Origin: Tidjanibacter sp.
Lineage (GTDB): Bacteria > Bacteroidota > Bacteroidia > Bacteroidales > Rikenellaceae
Assembly: GCA_017547065.1 (NCBI GenBank)
Contig: JAFYRC010000203.1
Coordinates: 1-5,143 of the forward strand
Direction of reading: 5' to 3'
Length of the DNA: 5,143 bases
Shown here: positions 1 through 5,143 of the stretch, one piece after another
How positions within the stretch are numbered: position 1 is the first letter of the stretch
Layout of the letters: every line of letters begins with the position of its first letter
Made by a program: the position numbers and the translations under genes
The notes under the pieces: model-generated
What the model was told of the DNA's origin: nothing
The model's database searches: none
The model's input: the letters and a program-made list of their open reading frames with translations, nothing else

Positions 1-1473
1 AGTCTTGAAGATAGCAACCTCCTTGAAGCCGGTCTGCTCGTGCTTGAGTGGCTCGCCATTGGCGGTAGCCAACACCTTGTCGATGAAGCGGTTGAGTACA
101 ACATCTGCCTCTTCGTCCTCCACGAGAGTACCTGCGTTGAAGTCGATCCAGCACTGCTTGAACTCATAGAGTCGGCTGTTGGTCGAGATCTTCATTGTGG
201 GCACAAAGCTACCGAAGGGAGTGCCCCTACCGGTGGTGAACAACACCATCTGGCAACCACTCAACGCCAATGCCGACGAGGCCACGAGGTCGTTACCGGG
301 GGCCTGCAACAAGTTCAAGCCATTCTTTTTAACCCTGTCGGTGTAGTCCAATACGTCCACAACGGTGGCTGCACCGCCCTTCTGTACACAACCGAGCGAT
401 TTCTCCTCGAGGGTAGTAATACCACCCTTCTTGTTGCCTGGCGAGGGGTTTTCGTATATGGGCTGGTCATACTTTTTGAAGTAGTCTTTGAAGTCGTTGA
501 TGAGGCACACGGTCTGGTCGAAAATGGCCCTATTCTCCGAGCGATCCATAAGGATTGTTTCGGCACCAAACATCTCGGGTACCTCGGTGAGAATTGTTGT
601 ACCGCCCTGTGCAATGAGCCAGTCGGAGAACAATCCCACGAGGGGGTTGGCGGTAATGCCCGAGAAACCGTCGCTACCACCACATTTCAGGCCGATTTTC
701 AGCTTCGAGAGAGGCTGGGGGGTACGCTGGTCTTTGCGGGTGAGCTCAACCAACTCGGCGCACACTTTTACGCCCTCCTCAATCTCGTCCTCCACCTCTT
801 GGGCCACGATGAAACGCACTCTTTCCTCGTCCCAAGTGCCAATCTCCTTCTGGAACTCGCTCACCTGGTTGTTCTCACAACCGAGGCCCAATACGAGCAC
901 TGCACCTGCGTTGGGGTGGTGTACCATGTCGGCCAAAGCCTTGCGTGTATTGCGGTGGTCCTCACCGAGTTGCGAGCAACCATAGGGGTGAGTGTAGACC
1001 CTCACGTCGTCCAAGTGCGAGCAGTCCATTTCGCTCTTCACCCTCTTGACGATTGCCTCGGCCTGACCGTTCACGCAACCCACAGTGGGGATAATCCACA
1101 GCTCGTTACGGATACCCATGTCGCCATTTTTCCTCGCATAACCCATCACTTTGCGCTCGTCGGCGGGGTAGTGCTTGGGTGCGATTTTGGGCTCGTAGGT
1201 ATACTCCAAGTTGTCGTGCAGGTTTGTCCTTACGTTGTGGCTATGAATCCACTCGCCTTGCGCGATGGGCTGTGTTGCGTGACCGATGGGGTAGCCATAC
1301 TTGATGACGTTCTCACCCTCGGCGATAGCACACAGGGCAACCTTGTGGCCCTTTGCAATATCCTCTGCCAGAGTGATTTGTGCGCCACCAATCTCAATCA
1401 CCTCACCCTTCGCGAGGTCGTCCAGAGCGATGGCAACATTGTCGGCTTCGTTTATTTTCAGATAGCGTTTCAT
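1..1473 (-). CDS. uxaA: Altronate dehydratase UxaA, 3' end cut by window edge
   Basis: This enzyme dehydrates D-altronate to 2-keto-3-deoxy-D-gluconate, the third step of galacturonate catabolism, in the cytoplasm. Reading the minus strand from the ATG at 1473 gives 491 codons without a stop up to the window edge. E. coli UxaA has about 495 residues and ends in a similar AIFK-type tail, so only a few codons and the stop should be missing. The N-terminal SAF domain (about residues 10-90) ends with the conserved HSHN (77-80). The larger dehydratase domain shows GCSQLGEDH (165-173), GLGCENNQ (196-203), GFSGITANP (269-277), EVPEMFGAE (297-305) and GRGTPFGS (415-422), all typical of the UxaA/GarD family, which is iron-dependent. 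HSHN and the short SAF-to-catalytic linker favour UxaA; galactarate dehydratase GarD is a less likely alternative given uxaB and uxaC next door. The start has no clear Shine-Dalgarno sequence. It is the fourth gene of the operon, 97 nt after the HIT gene, behind a stem-loop. Confidence 0.96.
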   Translation of the reverse strand, partial: MKRYLKINEADNVAIALDDLAKGEVIEIGGAQITLAEDIAKGHKVALCAIAEGENVIKYGYPIGHATQPIAQGEWIHSHNVRTNLHDNLEYTYEPKIAPKHYPADERKVMGYARKNGDMGIRNELWIIPTVGCVNGQAEAIVKRVKSEMDCSHLDDVRVYTHPYGCSQLGEDHRNTRKALADMVHHPNAGAVLVLGLGCENNQVSEFQKEIGTWDEERVRFIVAQEVEDEIEEGVKVCAELVELTRKDQRTPQPLSKLKIGLKCGGSDGFSGITANPLVGLFSDWLIAQGGTTILTEVPEMFGAETILMDRSENRAIFDQTVCLINDFKDYFKKYDQPIYENPSPGNKKGGITTLEEKSLGCVQKGGAATVVDVLDYTDRVKKNGLNLLQAPGNDLVASSALALSGCQMVLFTTGRGTPFGSFVPTMKISTNSRLYEFKQCWIDFNAGTLVEDEEADVVLNRFIDKVLATANGEPLKHEQTGFKEVAIFKT

Positions 1474-1514
1474 TGTCTGCTCGGTTAAATCTGTGAAAGT
1501 AAAATGCGAGGACA

Positions 1515-1544
1515 AGTGTGTGGCCTCCATTGGGGCCACACACT
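1515..1544 (-). other. Intercistronic stem-loop between the HIT gene and uxaA
   Basis: GTGTGTGGCC at 1516-1525 is perfectly complementary to GGCCACACAC at 1534-1543. An extra A-T pair (1515/1544) gives 11 bp around an 8-nt loop, and G-U pairs could lengthen the stem in the minus-strand RNA. It begins 27 nt after the HIT stop codon and ends 41 nt before the uxaA start. Neither strand has a T-run directly after the stem, so it is not a standard intrinsic terminator. A processing or mRNA-stabilising hairpin, or a partial attenuator that lowers uxaA output, are the likelier roles. The structure is seen in the sequence; the function is inferred. Confidence 0.7.
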
Positions 1545-1570
1545 CACCTCACGAATGTTGTTCCGTAAAA

Positions 1571-1996
1571 TTAAAGTTTGCTTTTGATCTGCTCGATAAC
1601 CTCGGCATACTCCTCTTCGGTGAGGTAGGTCTGCTTGGGGTTCATGGCGAAAATTCCGCCCCACTCGGCCTCGCCCTCATACTTGGGCACGATGTGCCAG
1701 TGGGCGTGACGCAGGGTGTCGGAGTAGGCGCCCCAGTTTACCTTGTTGGGGGCAAATGCAGCTTTGATGGCCGCAGCGGTGCGCCTTACGTCGAGCATAA
1801 AGCGTACGAAGTCTGCCTCGGGAATCTCAAACTGCTCGCCAACGTGATCCTTGTAGGCCACCACACACCTTCCCTTGTGAGTCTGCTCACGGAAGAGGTA
1901 GAGGGTCGACACGTCGAGGTCGCAAATCTTGATCATCAACTCGTCCAGCACTGCCTTGTTGCGGCAATACAGACAGTTATCTCTTTCCTCTGTCAT
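1571..1996 (-). CDS. HIT-family (histidine triad) nucleotide-binding protein
   Basis: A 141-residue soluble protein of the histidine triad superfamily, whose members are nucleotidyl hydrolases or transferases acting on substrates such as Ap4A, AMP-lysine or other nucleoside phosphates. The triad is H97-A-H99-W-H101 followed by IVPKY; by family analogy H99 would be the nucleophile, and N87 in the NWGAYSD stretch sits where HIT proteins carry their conserved Asn. An N-terminal CxxC (C8, C11) with downstream histidines such as H51 suggests a structural zinc site, as in many bacterial HIT proteins. No signal peptide or membrane segment is visible. Length is usual for a single-domain HIT protein. 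It lies 36 nt after uxaB and 97 nt before uxaA on the same strand, so it is probably co-transcribed. Its substrate cannot be told from sequence, and it has no known step in hexuronate catabolism. The ATG at 1996 is supported by an AGAGGA sequence upstream. Confidence 0.93.
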   Translation of the reverse strand: MTEERDNCLYCRNKAVLDELMIKICDLDVSTLYLFREQTHKGRCVVAYKDHVGEQFEIPEADFVRFMLDVRRTAAAIKAAFAPNKVNWGAYSDTLRHAHWHIVPKYEGEAEWGGIFAMNPKQTYLTEEEYAEVIEQIKSKL

Positions 1997-2003
1997 AATG
2001 TTA

Positions 2004-2009
2004 TCCTCT
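2004..2009 (-). promoter_or_regulatory. Shine-Dalgarno-like site of the HIT gene
   Basis: On the minus strand AGAGGA lies about 7-8 nt before the ATG at 1996. It stands out because the other three starts in this operon lack a comparable purine motif, which is usual in Bacteroidota, where initiation often depends on A/T-rich unstructured leaders. It supports the chosen HIT start. Whether it raises translation of this gene relative to its neighbours is inference. Confidence 0.5.
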
Positions 2010-2032
2010 TTCTAATGGGTTAACAAGATTGG

Positions 2033-3469
2033 CTACAACATCTTTTTCAGAGCCGCAGCCATACCCTCTGCGAGGATAACCTTCACATAACCAGCTACTT
2101 TCTCTACGAAGGGAGTAACCTCGGTAAAGTCCACGGTCCAGATGTTACGGTTCTCCACGATAGCTTTAACAGTTGCCTCCACGTCGTCGCTGTTCCAAAC
2201 CTTCTGGATGAACTCAACGTGCTCGGCGGTGTCGTCGGGAGTGAAGTCAACCTTACCGCTGTAAAGAGTGAGCAGGGCTGCAAATGTGAAGAGCTCCTTC
2301 TCAGCCACCTTACCTGCCTTCTTCCAGTTGTCCAACACGGTGGGGAAGTTGCGGGTCTCCCATTTACTCAACGAGTTGAGCGAGATGGTTTTGAGTAAGT
2401 GACGGATATAGGGGTTGTAGAAACGCTCCAAGATACCCGAAGCGAACACTTTTAGCTCCTCCTGGTCCTCCTCGATCATGGGAATAACCTCCTCGGCTAC
2501 CATGGTGTTCACGAAGGCCTCCAAGTCGGCGTTGTTGAACGCGTCCATAACGGTCTCGCAACCAATCTGCAAGCCGATGGGCACCATACCGGTGTGCGAG
2601 CCATTGAGGATGCGCACCTTCTTGTCGCGGAACTGCTTGATGGTGGGCATGAAGATAACGTGCAAGCCAGCCTTGTCGAGGGGCAACCTACGCTGCACCT
2701 CCTCGTAGCCGGGACCACCAATAGCCCACAAGTGGTAGAACTCTGCTTTCACTACCAGGTTGTCGTCAAAGCCCAACTCCTCCTTAATCTCGGCGATGTT
2801 CTCACGGGGGAAGCCGGGAACGATGCGGTCAACGAGGGTGTCGCAGAAGTGGCAGTATTTCTCCACCCACTCCACGAAGTCGGCGCCCAACTTGTTGTAC
2901 TCTGCGTGGCGCAAAACATACTCCCTCAGGGTCGAGCCGTTGTTCTCAATCAGCTCGCAGCAGATGATGCACAAACCCTTGGTGGGGTCGCCCTCGAAGT
3001 GTTTGAACCTCTTGTAGAGAAGGGCGGTCATCTTTGCGGGATAGCTCTTGGGAGGCAGTGCCCACAGGTCGTCACCCTCCTCATAGCGGATACCCGCCTC
3101 GGTGGTGTTCGACACGGTAGCCTCCAACTCGGGCGAGAGGAAAATCTGCTCGTAGGCCTCATACTGCTCGTAGGGGTTGAGGGCACACTGCACGCTCTTC
3201 ACGAGGCGAATGTCCTTCACGGGCTTCTTATCCTTCACACCCTCCAAGTAAACGTGGTAGAGGCAGTCCTGCTCCTCGAGCATTCCGGCCATACCCTTGT
3301 CGATGGGCTGCACGATAGCAATGCCGTGGTTCATGATGCCGGCCTCGTTGGCGAGGTCAATCTGCCAATCTACGAATGCGCGCAGGAAGTTACCTTCGCC
3401 AAATTGGAGAATCTTGATAGGGAGAACGGGTTTCTCCACATTCTGCTTATTAAGTGCTTTGATAGCCAT
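2033..3469 (-). CDS. uxaB: Tagaturonate reductase (altronate oxidoreductase) UxaB
   Basis: This enzyme reduces D-tagaturonate to D-altronate with NADH, the second step of galacturonate catabolism, in the cytoplasm. It is a 478-residue member of the polyol-specific long-chain dehydrogenase (mannitol dehydrogenase) family, close to the 483 residues of E. coli UxaB. The N-terminal Rossmann part carries the cofactor motif GEGNFLR at 24-30. RIVPGFPRE at 215-223 is a family signature. The C-terminal domain holds the catalytic K-x4-N-x2-H pattern as K284, N289 and H292 in KVRILNGSHTG. UxuB (fructuronate reductase) and MtlD are relatives, but uxaC and uxaA as neighbours and the UxaB-like length favour UxaB. 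It starts at the ATG at 3469, 31 nt after the uxaC stop, without a recognisable Shine-Dalgarno sequence, and ends with TAG 36 nt before the HIT gene. No internal lesion is visible. Confidence 0.95.
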   Translation of the reverse strand: MAIKALNKQNVEKPVLPIKILQFGEGNFLRAFVDWQIDLANEAGIMNHGIAIVQPIDKGMAGMLEEQDCLYHVYLEGVKDKKPVKDIRLVKSVQCALNPYEQYEAYEQIFLSPELEATVSNTTEAGIRYEEGDDLWALPPKSYPAKMTALLYKRFKHFEGDPTKGLCIICCELIENNGSTLREYVLRHAEYNKLGADFVEWVEKYCHFCDTLVDRIVPGFPRENIAEIKEELGFDDNLVVKAEFYHLWAIGGPGYEEVQRRLPLDKAGLHVIFMPTIKQFRDKKVRILNGSHTGMVPIGLQIGCETVMDAFNNADLEAFVNTMVAEEVIPMIEEDQEELKVFASGILERFYNPYIRHLLKTISLNSLSKWETRNFPTVLDNWKKAGKVAEKELFTFAALLTLYSGKVDFTPDDTAEHVEFIQKVWNSDDVEATVKAIVENRNIWTVDFTEVTPFVEKVAGYVKVILAEGMAAALKKML

Positions 3470-3500
3470 AGTGGTAGTGTGTTGTTAGGTTAGTTGGGTA

Positions 3501-4910
3501 TTAGAAATTGAAGTAGTTTTTAGCGTTGTAGTAGGAGATGTTCTCCACCATCTGGCCGATGAAGTCGAGCTCGCTTGCGGGCAACAGACCGTTCTCCACA
3601 TCGTTACCGATGAGGTTACACAGCGTCCTGCGGAAGTACTCGTGACGGGGGTAGGAGAGGAAGCTGCGGCTGTCGGTGAGCATACCAACAAACCTGCTCA
3701 ACAGACCAAGTACCGACAGAGCGTTCATCTGCTTCTCCATACCATCCTTCTGATCGAGGAACCACCAGCCGCTACCGAACTGAATCTTGCCGGCACCGTA
3801 GCGACCATCCTGGAAGTTACCCAACATTGTGGCAATCAACTCGTTATCCCTGGGGTTGAGGTTGTAGATGATGGTTTTGGTGAGCTTGTCGTTCTTGTCG
3901 AGCATATTGAGGAACTTCGACATGTTCTTCGCAACAGTGAAGTCGCCGATGGAGTCGAAACCGGTGTCGGGGCCGAGCTGTGCGAACATACGGCTGTTGT
4001 TGTCACGGATAGCGCCGTAGTGGAACTGCTGTGTCCAGCCGCTTGCGTGGTCCATCACAGCAAATTCAACCATCATTGCGGTCTTGTATTTCTTGGTCTC
4101 CTCGGGAGTGAGGGCGGTACCGCCATACACTTTCTGGAAGAGTGCCTCTACCTCTGCGTGGGTGTAGTCCTCGGCATAGAACTCCTCGATACCGTGGTCC
4201 GACAGACGGCAACCAACGCTCTCGAAGAAGTCGTGACGCACTTGGAGAGCCTCGATAACGTCGTCGAAGCACTTGATCTCCACGCCACTAACCTCCGACA
4301 GACGCTCGATGTAGGCACGGAAGTTTGCGGGGTTCTCCACAGCCATAGCCTTGTCGGGCCTCCAAGTGGGCAACACCTTCACACCGAAGTTGTCCTTTGC
4401 ACACTTGATGTGGTGCTCCAACGAGTCGATGGGGTCGTCGGTGGTGCACACAGCCTCCACGTTGTAGTGCAACATCAGACCACGAGCCGAACGCTCGGGA
4501 GTCTGCAACATAGCCGAGCAGTGGTCGTAAATCTCACGTGCGGTCGAGGGGTTGAGGAGCTTGTCAACGCCAAAGGCGGTTTTGAGCTCGAGGTGAGTCC
4601 AGTGGTAGAGAGGGTTACGCATGGTGTAGGGCACGGTCTCTGCCCACTTCTCGAATTTCTCCCAATCGGAGGTGTCCTTACCTGTGCAGAAACGCTCGTC
4701 GATACCGTTGGTACGCATAGCCCTCCACTTGTAGTGGTCGCCCTCGAGCCACACTTTCGAGAGGTTCTCGAAGACGTGGTCGTTAGCCACATACTCGGGG
4801 ATGAGGTGGCAGTGATAGTCGATGATGGGCACCTTTGCAGCGTGCTCGTGATAAAGCCTCTGAGCTGTTTCGGTTTGCAACAGGAAGTTGCTGTCGTTGA
4901 AAGTTTTCAT
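3501..4910 (-). CDS. uxaC: Glucuronate/galacturonate isomerase UxaC
   Basis: Uronate isomerase converts D-galacturonate to D-tagaturonate and D-glucuronate to D-fructuronate, the entry step of the pathway, in the cytoplasm. The protein has 469 residues against 470 in E. coli. It belongs to the amidohydrolase superfamily with a TIM-barrel fold. The metal-site motif at the end of strand 1 is H33-C-H35 in DYHCHLIPEY. Other family signatures are KWRAMR (61-66), CTTDDPIDS (155-163), LPTWRPDK (180-187), LSDHGIEEF (236-244), QQFHYGAIR (294-302), FGSGWWFLDQK (378-388) and the hallmark LTDSRSFLSYPRHEYFRR (411-428), whose Asp and Arg line the active site. All are intact. It is the first gene of the operon; the ATG at 4910 fits the normal N-terminus of Bacteroidales UxaC (MKTF, then FLLQTETA). 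The leader is A/T-rich with no Shine-Dalgarno sequence. The palindrome at 4952-4968, about 40 nt upstream, is a candidate operator. Confidence 0.98.
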   Translation of the reverse strand: MKTFNDSNFLLQTETAQRLYHEHAAKVPIIDYHCHLIPEYVANDHVFENLSKVWLEGDHYKWRAMRTNGIDERFCTGKDTSDWEKFEKWAETVPYTMRNPLYHWTHLELKTAFGVDKLLNPSTAREIYDHCSAMLQTPERSARGLMLHYNVEAVCTTDDPIDSLEHHIKCAKDNFGVKVLPTWRPDKAMAVENPANFRAYIERLSEVSGVEIKCFDDVIEALQVRHDFFESVGCRLSDHGIEEFYAEDYTHAEVEALFQKVYGGTALTPEETKKYKTAMMVEFAVMDHASGWTQQFHYGAIRDNNSRMFAQLGPDTGFDSIGDFTVAKNMSKFLNMLDKNDKLTKTIIYNLNPRDNELIATMLGNFQDGRYGAGKIQFGSGWWFLDQKDGMEKQMNALSVLGLLSRFVGMLTDSRSFLSYPRHEYFRRTLCNLIGNDVENGLLPASELDFIGQMVENISYYNAKNYFNF

Positions 4911-4951
4911 AGCGAAAAGTGTGTATTTTATAGGTTATTGTTGTTGCATAG

Positions 4952-4968
4952 TTTTACGCATCGTAAAA
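4952..4968. promoter_or_regulatory. Candidate operator: perfect inverted repeat upstream of uxaC
   Basis: TTTTACG-CAT-CGTAAAA is a perfect 7-bp inverted repeat with a 3-bp centre, 42 bp before the uxaC ATG. It overlaps the best -7-like box (TACTTTTA on the minus strand, 4964-4971), a position where a repressor would block initiation. Hexuronate genes are commonly controlled by LacI- or GntR-family regulators that bind palindromes, but no regulator gene lies in the window and the motif does not match an operator I can name. The symmetry is seen; the role is inferred. Confidence 0.5.
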
Positions 4969-4997
4969 GTACGAAAACTTTCACAAAGTGTTGCAAA
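4964..4997 (-). promoter_or_regulatory. Possible Bacteroidota-type promoter of the uxaCB-HIT-uxaA operon
   Basis: On the minus strand TACTTTTA (4971-4964) matches the Bacteroidota -7 consensus TAnnTTTG except at the last base. A TTTG (4997-4994) lies 22 nt upstream as a possible -33 element, a little further than the usual 19-21 nt. This would give a leader of roughly 45-50 nt for uxaC. The match is imperfect in the final base and in spacing, so it is a candidate only; no better -7 box was found between 4911 and 5040. Confidence 0.35.
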
Positions 4998-5020
4998 GAA
5001 TTGCCATAAAAAAGAAAGAT

Positions 5021-5040
5021 TTTTTGCTAAAAAGCAAAAA
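5021..5040. repeat. AT-rich inverted repeat (8-bp arms) upstream of the operon
   Basis: TTTTTGCT (5021-5028) and AGCAAAAA (5033-5040) are perfect complements separated by AAAA. With only two G-C pairs and no clean T-run after the stem, it would be a weak terminator in either direction. It could serve as a curved A-tract/UP-like element upstream of the promoter, a second regulator site, or the remains of a terminator for a gene beyond the right edge. Confidence 0.45.
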
Positions 5041-5070
5041 GGGCAGAAAGGGCAGGAAGGGAAGAGGGGA
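5041..5070. repeat. Polypurine tract with 9-nt near-direct repeats
   Basis: Three consecutive 9-mers, GGGCAGAAA, GGGCAGGAA and GGGAAGAGG, form an imperfect tandem series. Together with the preceding A-rich bases the plus strand is almost all purine from 5029 to 5070, with only three C residues. No reading frame of note crosses it. Polypurine tracts can form unusual DNA structure or arise by slippage; no function can be assigned. Confidence 0.5.
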
Positions 5071-5090
5071 TTATTTTGTATTTCGGGTTT

Positions 5091-5124
5091 GGAGTCTGGC
5101 CTTTGTGAGCTGCTCTCTCACTCC
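5091..5124. repeat. Nested inverted repeats in the gene-free right end
   Basis: GGAGT (5091-5095) pairs with ACTCC (5120-5124). Inside it GTGAG (5105-5109) pairs with CTCAC (5117-5121), and GAGC-T-GCTC (5107-5115) is a small palindrome; these are overlapping alternatives, not one fixed fold. The whole 4911-5143 stretch (233 bp) carries no supportable gene. This GC-richer end differs from the AT-rich promoter region beside it and looks like an intergenic repeat of the REP/MITE kind, but only one copy is visible here. Confidence 0.35.
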
Positions 5125-5143
5125 TCCGTTTCTCAAAAAGTCG

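Noticed and set aside
40..1488. 482-codon plus-strand open frame starting with GTG
   Set aside because: It is the codon-aligned antisense of uxaA, whose minus-strand frame shows clear family motifs throughout. The plus frame is Leu/Val/His/Gly-rich and resembles no family I recognise.
1515..1544. Rho-independent terminator splitting the operon before uxaA
   Set aside because: The stem is strong, but the bases following it on the minus strand start TTGTCC and on the plus strand start with C after one T, so the T-run of an intrinsic terminator is missing.
1493..2023. 176-codon plus-strand open frame
   Set aside because: Antisense of the HIT gene that also runs through the intercistronic hairpin. 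The HIT triad lies on the minus strand.
2594..3493. 299-codon plus-strand open frame
   Set aside because: Codon-aligned antisense of uxaB, starting at GTG, with no independent support.
3642..5009. 455-codon plus-strand open frame
   Set aside because: Codon-aligned antisense of uxaC, kept open by codon preference. It runs into the non-coding upstream region and has no recognisable motifs.
4964..5040. Riboswitch or structured leader for uxaC
   Set aside because: The expected leader is only about 45-50 nt and A/T-rich, too short for a known riboswitch class. The palindromes lie at or upstream of the likely transcription start.
4911..5143. A small gene or the 5' end of a divergent gene in the right-hand region
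   Set aside because: No start with a plausible leader and a protein-like frame was found on either strand. The segment is dominated by homopolymer, polypurine and palindromic sequence.

Overview
The window is a single minus-strand operon for hexuronate breakdown. It most likely comes from a gut-type Bacteroidales genome (phylum Bacteroidota). The UxaC protein reads very close to Bacteroides-type UxaC as I remember it. Most starts lack a Shine-Dalgarno sequence, and the only promoter-like element has the Bacteroidota TAnnTTT form. Base composition is moderately GC-rich in the genes and AT-rich just upstream of the operon. The genus cannot be fixed by reading alone.

Layout in transcription order (right to left): an upstream region with no gene (4911-5143) that holds a candidate promoter, a perfect inverted repeat and several small repeats; uxaC, glucuronate/galacturonate isomerase (4910-3501); a 31-nt gap; uxaB, tagaturonate reductase (3469-2033); a 36-nt gap; a small HIT-family protein gene (1996-1571); a 97-nt gap holding a strong stem-loop; and uxaA, altronate dehydratase (1473 to the left edge). 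uxaA is cut by the window edge, probably only a few codons before its stop.

The three enzymes follow pathway order: D-galacturonate to D-tagaturonate (UxaC), to D-altronate (UxaB, NADH), to 2-keto-3-deoxygluconate (UxaA). UxaC can also turn D-glucuronate into D-fructuronate, but the enzymes of that branch (UxuB, UxuA), the KDG kinase and aldolase, a transporter and a regulator are not in this window. The HIT protein is the one member with no obvious place in the pathway.

Long open frames on the plus strand opposite all four genes are shadows. They are codon-register antisense frames kept open because the real genes almost never use TTA, CTA or TCA. I see no CRISPR array, tRNA, rRNA, transposon or phage gene. 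The genes are ordinary catabolic enzymes. The less explained material is the HIT gene, the 1515-1544 stem-loop, the 4952-4968 palindrome and the repeat-rich upstream segment.
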